64,000 nt of DNA. Source: Coriolopsis trogii. Taxonomy: Eukaryota; Basidiomycota; Agaricomycetes; Polyporales; Polyporaceae. The notes beneath the pieces were generated by a model that was given only the letters and a program-made list of their open reading frames with translations, was not told the DNA's origin and ran no database searches. The stretch covers positions 1-64,000 of the forward strand of contig JAHYIO010000005.1 in NCBI GenBank assembly GCA_020543525.1, in the 5' to 3' direction. Each line of letters opens with the position of its first letter. The first letter of the stretch is position 1. Shown in pieces: positions 1 through 10,206 of this stretch. The translations under genes were made by a program, and so were the position numbers.

Positions 1-2898
1 GAAGGCCCGGTGCCAATTTGTGTGCTTGAGGATTGCGAGGGCCGCATCAATCTTTGTGGACGGATTGTCGACGTAGAGGTCGTCGGGTGACCACACGTTG
101 TCCGTTGCCAGGTCGCGATGCGTTAAGCACATCCGAATGCCGAGGTAAAACGCCTGTCACAACAGTGTTCAGTATTCATAAGAGATTGGCGTCTTCGACG
201 CCTCACGGCAGCCTGGCCTCGATGCGTCCAGGGATACGCATTGAGGGCACAGGATGGCATCGCGCGGGCGGCGTCAAAGACGCCCCCACCCGTGATTGCT
301 CCTCGGAGGTACAAGGGACCAGGCTGCAACTGAGGGACGTCATAGCATGGAATAGAACTCACGTGCAGCTGTCGCACCCCTGCGCCTTCCTTCACCACTT
401 GTTCCGCCAGCTGATCGAGAACGCTGCGCTCCTCCTCCGTCAGTGTCAGCAACAACGGATGCTCGTGATATGGGGGCAGGCCGGAGATTGGTTCGCCCTT
501 CCAGTCGAGGGAGTCGATCGTGTGGCGAATGATGTGCTCTTGGAACAGCTCACGGAGCTTGTCAATCCATTCCTGGAGCGAGCGGTCGTACTGCGTTTCG
601 TAGTCCTGCCTCTTGGTCTTCTTGCCTTTTACGAACGCCCGAGCGACCGTGGCTTCATTGATACCCCCGCTTTGCGCTCGGCACGATCCTTGCGCTTGAA
701 TTTATCCGTCATACGGCGGTATTCGTCGAGCTCGTCCGCGTCTTCCTCAAATCCACGGATTCCCAGGAAGTTGCCTATATTGACGAGATCCTGTAAGAAG
801 TTAGTGTGATAATGGGTAATTTGTGCAGGCGGACGTACCTGAGGGGTTGACATCACCGGGGTAGCTGACATAGCGACCGTGAATAGTGCGCGATGCCGAA
901 GCTCCTTCGCCCGATGTGGAACTTGTTCGGCAGGCGGAGCATATGGGCCTCGTCAAGGATGAAGTTGTCGTATTGACGCCCCGCCCCGAATAGAGTCTGA
1001 GCAGCGAGCCCGCCGCTGAGATTCTGCGCAGGACGCGCCCGGTTGTGTACCTCACGAGCAGATTGGTCGAAGAAGCAGTGCTGGGCATCCGACTTGACAG
1101 CCTACAAGTATATCAGTTCGTGTTCGGTGAGGTGATAATCCGGCTACTTACAGATATCGTCGCAACAATGATGCGCCTGTTCATCGGCACAGGAAGCTGA
1201 TTGAACTCTCTCCAGAACGCGTCCCGATTCTGTTCCCTGCACGCGGCGGTGTACGGAGGACAGCGAAGGCTCCGAACATGAGAAAGCGATGCATCTCGGA
1301 AATGACCTGATCGAGGAGGTTCCCTGGGACGACGAGCAGCTGAGGCAGATTTCCCGCGTTCGCGGCCACAGACCCGAACTTGTCCTTCTCCGCTGTGAGA
1401 GAAGAGTTATTACTGCACCTGCAGGGCCTGGACTAAAACATACCAAACGTCCCTGGAAAATGCCCTAGTGTCGCGAAGGAGGCTTGATAGTAGACCGAGG
1501 CAGCGATAAACGCTAATGCCTGCCCCGTCTTTCCAAGGCCGACCATGTCCGCGAGGGCAGTGTTCCTCCCAGCGAACTTGTTCTCGAGGAGCGCAAGAAC
1601 GCCCACCTTCTGGTGCCAACGGAGGCGAAGAGGGACGCCATTCCCAGCAGTCTGCATGGCGCGTCCCTCTGTGGACCACCCGTCGATGAGGCCGTTTGGA
1701 TCGTCGACCTTGTTGAAGTCAGGGAACGTGTCCTCGATGCCAAGAAGTTGGTCTATAGCCTCTTCGTCGAGAGACGCGTATTTCTCGGTACCCTCTTTCC
1801 AATTCTTGAGGTCAAGTCCTGCGGCGGGCTCCGGGAGTGGAGTGTCGTCTGCGTCCTCCTCCGCGGCCTTGAGAGTCGCGCCCACGAGAGCTAGGATGCT
1901 TCTGACGTCCTCTTCAGTCGGGATGGTGAGCAAGGCGCGTCTGAGACAGAGGGGCAGGCCTGCGCACGGTTAGTCTAAGAGTCGCCCGCGTCACCCAGGT
2001 GAAAGAGATTACTCACGACCGGGGGGTGCCTTGTCACCCTCGATGAGCAGCAGCTTAATCTCCTCAGCCTGTTCGCAGTAGTGCTTCACGCGTTGACCAC
2101 TCTCCGCGTCGTGGAAGAGCTTGAGCTTCTCAATGAGCGTGGACACCTGTTTCAGGTATTTGCGGACAGCGGCCATTTGCGGCGTCTTCGACCCCACTAT
2201 CTCTATAGAGACCTACAGTTAGCACACGTAATAATGGTAGTAGTCGGGAGCCTGCGTACTCTGATACAATTGATCTGCAGCGCTCCGAGCCCTCTTGACA
2301 TACCCACGGCGCGTACTGTAGGACTTGCGCCATCTGTGCCACGTGTGCGCGCAGAGTTGTGTCACGAACCGCGAGACCTGGTAGTGGGGCATTCCATCGG
2401 GCTTGAATCCGTCGGCGCCGAACAGCCTTGTGACAATGTCATTGAAGGCCATGCCAGCCCAACTCTCCTCCATGGTCATAAGCTGGCGAAGACAGCCTTG
2501 TAAGCCCGAGCAATTGTGAACCGTCGCACGCAGCTTACCGAAGACCCGTCGGGGGTAGCGACCGAGTACATAGTGCGCCCATGGGCGGCCATGGCCTCAT
2601 CAATGATTGTGTTCACACCCCAGGATTTCCAGCGATCGCCGACCCATTCACGGAGCGCGTCGCGGCCCTCGAAGTTGGCTTCGGACTTCCTGTAGAACCT
2701 GAGACGTGCATCCGCGCTCGAGTGCGCGTAGTACTTGTGAACAAAAGCCCGGATGGCGGCGAGTTTGTCCTCGTCCAGGAGCACGTCCTCCGGATCGGCC
2801 TCGAGGACCCATGGGGGGTGTTGGACATCGGTGAGGTTGCGCCACTGATCCCAATACCAGGGGGCAGGGTGGTCAAAGGGATCTGAACCTACGCTCAT
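1..2898 (-). CDS. SNF2-family ATPase/helicase, 3' end outside window
   Basis: Superfamily 2 DNA-dependent ATPase of the SNF2 type, a nuclear chromatin or repair remodeller by family. Minus-strand exons carry the motifs in order: DMVGLGKT (Walker A, near 1540), PQLLVVPGNLL (Ia, near 1340), DEAHMLR (DEAH box, near 950) and SATPVMSTPQ (motif III, near 850). The first exon is 2898-2539, followed by a 56 bp intron ending at 2483. The helicase C-terminal lobe continues off the left edge, so the gene is incomplete here. The chosen start is the ATG at 2898 (MSVGSDP); an in-frame ATG at 2946 is an alternative. The intron at 154-312 holds two GGCGTC-NNN-GACGCC palindromes. Family call is firm; subfamily is not resolved, and several exon joins are by eye. 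It is transcribed divergently from the 5779 gene and shares an upstream 18 bp motif with it. Confidence 0.82.
188..284. repeat. Pair of GGCGTC-NNN-GACGCC palindromes inside an SNF2 intron
   Basis: Perfect 15 bp palindromes at 188-202 and 270-284, 82 bp apart, lie inside the 154-312 intron of the SNF2 gene. The same motif recurs at 3475, 3563, 3836, 9071 and 9247. Confidence 0.7.
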
Positions 2899-2968
2899 GG
2901 TCAACGCGAGTTCGAGGAGCGCACATGCCGGAGGTGGGGTGGGCATCTTTGGACGGGCACACAGAAAC

Positions 2969-3056
2969 GTGAAGAACAATCCTCACGAGACTGGCGATGG
3001 GCGGTGTAACGGTGACGGTGGCGGTGATCCGCAGAAACGTAAAGAACAATCCTCAC
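2969..3056 (+). repeat. Two copies of an 18 bp quasi-palindrome (GTGAAGAACAATCCTCAC)
   Basis: Copies at 2969-2986 and 3039-3056 (one base differs in the second), just upstream of the SNF2 start. The arms GTGAAGA and TCCTCAC pair with one mismatch around a 4-base centre. Read in the SNF2 transcription direction the motif is GTGAGGATTGTTCTTCAC, the same orientation it has upstream of the plus-strand 5779 gene. Confidence 0.75.
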
Positions 3057-3474
3057 GAGACTGCAGAGGGGGGAAGGGGTGGAAAGGTAAACTATGAGCT
3101 CGCCTGGCCCGTGGCCTTATATATATGTGTGTCGGGTTAGTACTGGCGGCATGAGATGGGACATTGTTCTGCAAGGTGATAGGAGGTGAGATATGGGCTA
3201 ATCGCTGATCGCAGAGATATCATACCCACTCGGTTGTGGCTCCATCGAGACTACGCGACTCGGACCATACGATTTGCGGCCCTAGAATCCTCTGATGGAA
3301 AGGAAAATCGGTTAGTGTATGATCGGTGGCGTTGTCCAGTATGTTTAAGCAGCGGGTGGTCTTGGGTAGCGACGCGTAGATTGATGCGGGCGGTTCCTCG
3401 TTAGAAAGGCGGCGGCTCAGACGCCGCGCGCCGCGGGTCAAAGAGGCACTGTGGCCATAAACGTTGCGCACGGA

Positions 3475-3850
3475 GGCGTCTGTGACGCCGCCTGTCGCGG
3501 GGGACTACTTCTGCGCACTGAAGCCCTCGGGCGAGCAGCCATGGCGTCGGGAAGCGGCGCGCGGCGTCGAGGACGCCTCACTCCTGTGTGCGTGTGCGAA
3601 ACGTGAGAACTTACCTAGTGAGAGGATCGTAATCTCGCATCAGAGACGTTGTGTGTGTATGTATGGCAGGGAATGGCGCCGTGACAATGTCGTCAATCGG
3701 GGGCAAGCCGGCCGAGCATAGGCTTGGCATGTTTGCGCCAGTTGCCGAGGGGAATGGTCGCCGCGCGTGGGCCGTCCAGGACGGCGAGATGGTGTGTCAA
3801 ATCTGTACGCAGCGCCACAGCCGTGCGTGTTGCGAGGCGTCTTGGACGCC
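3475..3850. repeat. Three GGCGTC-NNN-GACGCC palindromes
   Basis: Perfect copies at 3475-3489, 3563-3577 and 3836-3850. The first two are 88 bp apart, close to the 82 bp spacing seen at 188-284. The intervening sequence is GC-rich and only loosely alike between the pairs. Confidence 0.65.
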
Positions 3851-3973
3851 GTCAGCTTCGTCCGTGGGCCAGTATTCAGCCGCGGTGCTCAAGAGTCGGA
3901 CAAGCATCGGCTCAGAGTTTACGGAATCGTTTGGCGGGAGTCGCTTACATAGTGGTGTGGTAAGTGGGTACTA

Positions 3974-4303
3974 GGGCTGCTCAATTCTTGTGGACGCTGG
4001 ACGTTGGACGCGTTCAGAGCACTTTGACGTCTTGCTCCTCCCTCTCCTCCTCAAAGCTCTCGCAGCGAGCTAAACTAGCCTTGGGATGACGTCGGAATTC
4101 TTCTGTGTTCGTGAAATACGGCACCCTAGCCGATGCATGTGTTTCAGGGATATGCATCTTGCGGGAGCTGGTGGGACAGCGTTGACGCCACCGAAAGGGC
4201 AAAAGCGCGCGGAGGATGTCAGCTGTTCTCGCTTACACCATTGCGTCCATCAAAATGCTCTGAACGCGTCCAACGTCCAGCGTCCACAAGAATTGAGCAG
4301 CCC
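3974..4303. mobile_element. 330 bp MITE with 48 bp perfect terminal inverted repeats
   Basis: Positions 3974-4021 and 4256-4303 are exact reverse complements over 48 bp (ends GGGCTGCTCAATTC...). The element is flanked on both sides by TA (3972-3973 and 4304-4305), as expected for a Tc1/mariner-type target duplication; the flanks TACTA/TACTT also leave room for an imperfect 5 bp duplication. No transposase is encoded, so it is non-autonomous. Identical arms point to recent insertion or amplification. Confidence 0.85.
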
Positions 4304-4310
4304 TACTTGA

Positions 4311-4780
4311 GTGTCTTGCCGAGATGGCTGACGTGTCAGCAGAGGTCGCCAGATTGGCCGAGACGCAGGAACGTGAAGAACAATCCTCACGAGGCTGCAA
4401 GAGAGTCGCCAGGAGGTGCCAGTTTTGCGCATGGTCCGGCGGAGAGTGTGCGGGACGGCAGCAGGGTTTGACCTCCCAAACACTTCGAAACGAAGCCGGC
4501 GCCGCGCTCGTCTTCAGATCCACCGGACGGGGAGGGAGGAGGAGGAAGAGGGAGGAGGAGGAGGAGGAGGAGGGAGGAGAGCACGTGTACACGGATAGGG
4601 GCCGAGATAACCAGACACCGAGAAAACATGGATACACCAGAAGAGAAAGGGTGCCGCAGGACTATTGTCCCGTGTCTTGCCGAGACGGTTGACGTGTCGT
4701 CAGAGGTCGCCAGATTAGCCCGAGACGCAGGAACGTGAAGAACAATCCTCACGAGGCTGCAAGAGAGTCGCCAGGAGGTA
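4311..4780 (+). repeat. ~110 bp direct duplication carrying the 18 bp motif
   Basis: The blocks at about 4311-4420 and 4671-4780 are nearly identical, from GTGTCTTGCCGAGA through GAGTCGCCAGGAGGT. Each carries GTGAAGAACAATCCTCAC (4373-4390, 4735-4752). A further degenerate copy follows at 4797-4814. Confidence 0.8.
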
Positions 4781-5425
4781 CCCGAGACGCAGGAACGTGA
4801 AGAACGATCCTCACGAGGCTGCAGGAGGGGAGACGAGCCGAGCCGCGAGATGTCAGGAGTAGGCGTTGAGTATGAGTATGTTCAATCGAAGTCGCTTCGG
4901 TCCACGTGGCGATCTGAGATGCCATCTTCCTCACGTGCTGCGGACTAATCTTATCTCATAGAAGTCTAATCGCCATCTCCACATGGAGATCTTCATTATC
5001 TTCTTCGCACAGCCACCGGCATGGCAAAAGCCAAAAGGCCGACTTCCCGGCACAGCCACCCCCACCAAACAGCGCCAAACACAAGCTCGAAAATCGCTAA
5101 GTCCAACATCGTCGCTTCCACGTACCCGACATCTGTTCCGCATCCCTCATCCCTAGGTTTTGGAGGGTAAATCCTTCCATCTCCTTTCCCACTTCTCTAC
5201 TCACTTCTGGCGCCCCCCCTTGCTCTTTGGCTCTGATCATCATCCCACCATCTCCGACGGTTCGCCACGTAGTCACCCTCACGCGACAACCGACGTTTCA
5301 CCCACCAACTCGCCCAGTCGATACGGCTCCGACCACCATCTATCAAGTATCCAGTCCGGAACTTCTGCGATCTTTGTCCAACAAGATCCCCGTCTCCCCT
5401 CTCCTTCCCCTTGCTTCCGGGTTCT

Positions 5426-5613
5426 GTGAGGATTGTTCTTCACACCTCCCGTCGACTCATACATCTCCCTCTCTCTCTCCCACCCACTGTGTGTTGTCAT
5501 TCCGGGTTCTGTGAGGATTGTTCTTCACACCTCCCGTTGGCACCTACCTCTCTCCCTCTCTCGCATATCTCGCGTATCTCGAACCTCTGGGTTCTGTGTG
5601 GATTGTTCTTCAC
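5426..5613 (-). repeat. Three reverse copies of the 18 bp motif, 85 bp apart
   Basis: Copies at 5426-5443, 5511-5528 and 5596-5613 (one base differs in the last) are spaced exactly 85 bp. Each sits in GGGTTCTG...CACCTCCCGT. They lie 166-353 bp upstream of the plus-strand ATG at 5779, in a CT-rich leader. They are candidate transcription-factor sites or leader hairpins shared with the divergent SNF2 gene. Confidence 0.7.
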
Positions 5614-5778
5614 ACCTCCCGTCTCGCCCTCTGCCGATTTTCGCTGTTCGTACGTGCTTATCTCGCGATTCCATTGCCCATATGTCACATAGCTCACCTT
5701 GCTTGCGCACAGGATATTCTGCTTGTGTCCTCGTCCGACTGTCCATTTCCCTCGCTTGCTCATCCGACCATTGAAAAT

Positions 5779-8700
5779 ATGGAGCTGTCTACTCTGTAAG
5801 TTGCGACACTTGTGAGAATATATATCCGCATGCTAAACTGTCCACAGGCAAAACTACCCGCTCAAGCGCCTCTTCTTCCAAGAGGACAACTCTATGTTCG
5901 TCCTCATCAACCCATCCGAGATTGAGTCCTACCCCGGAATGATTCTCGAGTGCCCGTACGATGGTGGCGCATCAGGTCGAGACCTGCGCAAGGCCCTGTG
6001 GGTCAACAAGAAGTGCCCGGAGCTCGCATACATGCTCCGATCGTTTGACATCGAGAATCAATGGATGGCTCAGGTTGGCGTCAATGTCAAGAAGCTTGAG
6101 TTTGAGCGGTATGGGAATGGCGTGCGCATGAAGAAAGACATGCTCGACAACTGGGACCGCGTCGAGAAGGCTCTCCTTTGGCTCAGCGAGACTCTTTTCG
6201 CAGCCCTCCCGCCGTCCCCTGCCTCGAAATTCCCTCTCGATCCTTTCTGGCCCCTCCCCAGAGAGTACAAGTATCAATGGATCCATCCTCACGAGACGGC
6301 CGCGCGCATTGCAGCTGTGCGCGCGCGAGACGCCATGGGTGTGCTTGCAGCTCGGTGCACCCTCGCGATTGCCCTGACGAAAACCCTCCTCCCTCCTCCG
6401 CCTGCCCACTATCCTCCCTCCTGGGTACAAATCATCATGCCCAAGGTATCCGGCAACTGGCTCACCATTTTCCAGAACAGTTTCATCCCCGACCTATCTC
6501 CCGGCATCCGCGTTGGTGCATATTGCTCCATCACGAAAGACGAGCGCCGGTAACCCTAACCCTAACCACCTCCCCGTGATGGCTGCTGTCGGCCTCCCCA
6601 TCTACATCGAGGTCCCCCGTTCCGAGCAATTGTTTGAGACACTGTTGGATCAGCCCTGGTTCCAGAGTATCTGTAGCTCTGGCCAGCAACACTACATACC
6701 TGCTCCTCGTCGTTTACCAAATGTCGACCCCGCCAAGGTCGCTGCCAATTCTGTGTATGGCTTGGCTCGCACGTTCCGCTGGGACCGGTTAAAACCCAGG
6801 TTCGATTTCCAACTGGCAGTTCCCCAGAGCAGTGAAGGCCCTTTGCCAGTCCCAGGCGACGCTCCACCCGCTCAAGATGCACCAGCAGTCGCGGACATCC
6901 CGCACGGCAAAGGACAACGGCCGGGGGAATCCTATGCGGAATTCTTCAAGCGACGAGAGGAAAGGGCAAAGGACATCATGGCGCAAGAGTCGGACACGGC
7001 GCGGGCTGCCCGCCTCGAGCGGGAGCAGGCGAACGCTGCGTTCAAATATCCCCCCCATAAAATTCCCATCTTCCTTTGGGTAGAAGTCGGCGAGATCGAC
7101 CCGAACGTCAACCCGGACTTCCTTGAAAAGGATTATCGCCAACTTGTCGGGAGGCGCAAGCGAGAAGAAATCTGGCACCAGTATACTGTCAAACAGAAAC
7201 GCTACGACTCTTTCCACAACGAGTGGGATATCTGTCCGAAGTTGTGCCCTGATGACGAGCTATCCGACGACCACTCCGACGACGAGTTCTACGCCCCGTT
7301 GACCTTCGCACCCCTAGCCCAGCCGCTCATGAATGGTCCTCCAACCGCGACCTCTTTTGTTCACCCGACGGCTCCGCCTGTGCCTTCGTCATCTCACGCT
7401 GAGCAGCCACTTCCATCCAACTCCAAGTCGAGAGCTGAGGGGAAGTCGTCGGGAGACATGTCTGCGCCCTCGTCGGTACCTGTCGCGGAGGCCACGGAGG
7501 AAGGGGAAATCCCTACCTTCCTCATGGCATCATTTGGCTATGACTTGAGCGAGTTCAGTCAGGCCGACACCGTCAACTTCCTCCCGAAGTTCGATTCCGC
7601 GTCCGAGCTCTTCTGTCAGCGCTATGGAGTGCTCCCTCTCGAGAATCCACCGGCTGAGTGGTTTGAAAACGACTACACCACCGAGCTCCTCCGCAAATCC
7701 ATTGGGTACCTCCGCTCGGACCGAGAAGATGGTGGTGTTTTTGCGGTCAATGAGGCGTACATGATCTGCTTTGGAGCCTTCATCGACGGTCTCCTCAAGA
7801 AGCCTCCCGCAATCCCCCCTGCTGTCTGGGACCTCCATCCAGACAACGAACAGAACATCCTGCGCGCCGGGCTTATACATCCTTCCCTGCAAGTTACCAG
7901 GAGAGAACTGTCGAGGAATTCGTGGTACTTTCTACGCTACACCAACGACGAGGTCCTGCAACTGGACTGGGAGCTCATAGTTCCTCATGCGGCCACCGTG
8001 GTCACCCTCCTCCGTGTGCATAACATCGACAACCGCCAAGAAGCCGCAGAGTACCTCGTCAGCAGAGGTATTCCGTTCCGAACAATCTATCAGCCCGATC
8101 ACAGGACACCGATGAACCTCAGGCCCGCCCCCCCAGTGACACTTGGATGGCGCGCAGACAGCATGTCTCTCAATGCGTACGACTACACGTTATACGAGAG
8201 GCGGGTTTACGACCTCCTTTCGGGTCCGAAAGGACGTGCTGCTTTGCTCCGGGGAGGCATTGTCTGGAGGATAGCGATGGAAGTCATGCATGGCGGGCTG
8301 GTTGACGCAGCGGTCGATGGGCCTTCGCAGGACGTCTTTGTGTATGGCGAGACGTTCCGCCCAAACAAAGGCGACGATTGGTACGACGATGGGCTCACCG
8401 CAGACGAGATTTCTCTCATTTGCGGTGTCTACAAAGTCTGTTCCAGTACGTATCCTTTCCTTCATTCATTCACTATCGCTAACGAAACGAATGTTCTCCT
8501 CTTATGTAGATGCCCACAACACGCAGACGTCGGATATGTCGTGGTGGCCCCAACCTCACTATTGGGACCGCGGCACATACAACAACGGGTTCTGGAGTCC
8601 CTGGGCCGAAGGCTGGTTCCTCGCGCGATTGAGCTCCATTCGCAGCAACGAGGCCAAACTGTACGGGTCAAAGCTATGGGGAAAAAACCTCAAGTCCGCC

Positions 8701-8787
8701 AAGATTGCAGGTCAGGTCCGGGATGCGGTGGAGGACGCTAGCGTGCAGTTCCTGACCGACCAACTCCGTGTCTTTGTGGTTGAATAG
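5779..8787 (+). CDS. Large protein of unknown function
   Basis: I do not recognise the family. The first exon is 5779-5795 (MELSTL...), with a 52 bp intron at 5796-5847; the second exon runs from 5848 to about 6549. The last intron is 8446-8509 (GTACGT..TAG, 64 bp) and the stop is at 8785-8787. The join near 6512-6611 is unresolved: the upstream frame stops at 6553 inside a telomere-like CCCTAA tract, and no GT..AG pair there keeps frame cleanly; a phase-0 donor at 6512 joined to the AG at 6610-6611 would work. The central part (about 7230-7500) is acidic and Ser/Pro-rich and probably disordered. The C-terminus is Trp/Tyr-rich (MSWWPQPHYWDRG). No signal peptide or membrane segment was seen. 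Codon use and splice sites look genuine, and the protein would be about 900-950 residues. Confidence 0.65.
6551..6567 (+). repeat. Interstitial telomere-like tract (CCCTAA)n
   Basis: TAACCCTAACCCTAACC, about 2.8 units of the standard fungal telomere repeat, lies exactly where the reading frame of the surrounding gene is lost. It could be an intron branch-site run or a repair scar. Confidence 0.6.
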
Positions 8788-9070
8788 GTGAGGTGCTTTG
8801 CCTATGTGTTACCATTTCTCCATACATTCAGACTGATGATTGTTTCCTCGTTGCTCTATTATATCTTCAGCTAAGCATCAAGCGCCGTGCAGAGGTTGCA
8901 TCTCGTGCTCGTGATATTGTACACTCGGACATGTATTCTCGAACATAATGTATCATAGAATGTCTCTCGACAGATTCAATTTGTGTGCTATATCGACAAT
9001 GGCATCCTCAACACACCACGCTCGATGCTGCTCTGGGTTGCCTCACCTGAAATGCGGAACACCCACCAGC

Positions 9071-9261
9071 GGCGTCCAAGACGCCGCAGGTCCCGCATGT
9101 GTGCACATTGGATGCAAGGGTGCAAGTACCACTCCCAGGGGTGACGCGCAGAGTGCGTCTAGGACGCCGCGTGCCTCGCATGGAGCGAGGACGTGGGGGA
9201 GCCATGGCGGATGTGCCCGAGGGAGTAGAAGCGAAGCGCAGTGAGGGGCGTCTTGGACGCC
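9071..9261. repeat. GGCGTC-NNN-GACGCC palindromes, third cluster
   Basis: Perfect copies at 9071-9085 and 9247-9261, with degenerate ones near 9150, 9376 and 9447. Same motif as at 188-284 and 3475-3850. Confidence 0.6.
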
Positions 9262-9649
9262 CGGTTCAAAATGGTGTGATTCACACACATGCAATCCAAG
9301 CACACTGCCCGATCGAGTCTTACGACCAACTGAGTTCTACAGTCTGGGATCCCGCGTGCAGGCCCGCGGTGCAGGGCGTCCAGGACTCCCGCATCTCTGT
9401 GTGTTCCGCATTTCTCGGACCCCCGCGTGCCGGCCCGCGCTGCAGGGCGTCCCGGACTCCCGGATCTCTGCGTGATAAGATTGAGCAACTAGATAAGCGC
9501 GACCATGTCCCAGATAAGATAACTACAGTGTTAGAACCGCTGCATTAAGACATAAGAACACACTGATTACAATGTCACTCTATACAAGTAAGAAACAATA
9601 ATCCTGCCATATTACTATATGAGTTACCTTTCAATGGTGTGATTTGATA

Positions 9650-9788
9650 TGGCCGCTGCTTAAAAGTCTAAGTTTGGCATTCACAGTGACAGAATATCTA
9701 TACACCAAAGCATGCAAGTTGCATGCTTTGGTGTATAGATATTCTGCCATACTGAGAATGCCAAACTTGGACTTTTAAGCAGCGGCCA
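9650..9788. repeat. 139 bp near-perfect palindrome (hairpin)
   Basis: The outer arms 9650-9682 and 9756-9788 match with one mismatch. The inner arms 9690-9717 and 9719-9746 match perfectly around G9718. Small unpaired bulges lie at 9683-9689 and 9747-9755. As RNA it would form a long hairpin; as DNA it resembles a fold-back element. No clear target-site duplication flanks it. Confidence 0.85.
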
Positions 9789-10068
9789 CGATCAGAGTGC
9801 AATGGGGGATTTATTGTATGCTGTTTGCCTATAACTGCTATTTCAATTCACTAACCAGAATAAAATCCCAGTCCAGTATATAGATGAACCTAGTGTATTT
9901 GAGTATATAGACATAGTAACTCAGTATAAGTTGAGAATATATGCCTATTTGCTATAGAGTGTAGATATGATGCTGCGTGAGATATTTAAATCTACATGAG
10001 TTGGTACCCATGGCTGTCTGTAGTATCTGTGTGACATACGTGGGACGGGGGTGGGAAAGTCTTATTTA

Positions 10069-10107
10069 AACCCTAAACTAGGGTTGTAAGACCCTACCCT
10101 AGGGTCT
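10069..10107. repeat. Two adjacent telomere-motif hairpins downstream of the helicase gene
   Basis: 10069-10085 is AACCCTA-aac-TAGGGTT and 10089-10107 is AGACCCTA-ccc-TAGGGTCT. Both are perfect inverted repeats built on CCCTA/TAGGG. They lie 100-140 bp beyond the stop codon of the minus-strand helicase gene, so a 3'-end or transcript-stability role is possible. Confidence 0.65.
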
Positions 10108-10206
10108 AATCTCAACCCAGGGACCCTCAGAATCTCTCATAACCCTAAACAATCAACCAACACTTCTTACAACACACAACTAATCCAATACACCACAAAC
10201 ACTACC

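Larger units (their letters stand above)
3057..5778. other. Divergent intergenic region, no gene recognised
   Basis: About 2.7 kb between two divergent genes. It contains a MITE, dispersed palindromes, a 110 bp duplication, a GGA/GAG-rich simple repeat near 4530-4580 and a CT-rich stretch at 5160-5775, which probably acts as promoter and 5' leader for the plus-strand gene. Short open frames here show no recognisable protein. Confidence 0.6.
8788..10206. other. Intergenic region, no gene recognised
   Basis: A GC-rich block with palindromes (9071-9450) is followed by an AT-rich block (9500-10206) with a long hairpin and two short hairpins. The open frames seen are low-complexity shadows of the GC-rich repeats. 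Confidence 0.55.

Noticed and set aside
4416..4637. Coding exons through the GGA/GAG-rich tract
   Set aside because: Simple-sequence tract producing Glu/Gly or Ser/Leu runs in all frames.
6551..6567. Chromosome end or telomere
   Set aside because: Fewer than three repeat units, embedded in coding sequence that continues on both sides.
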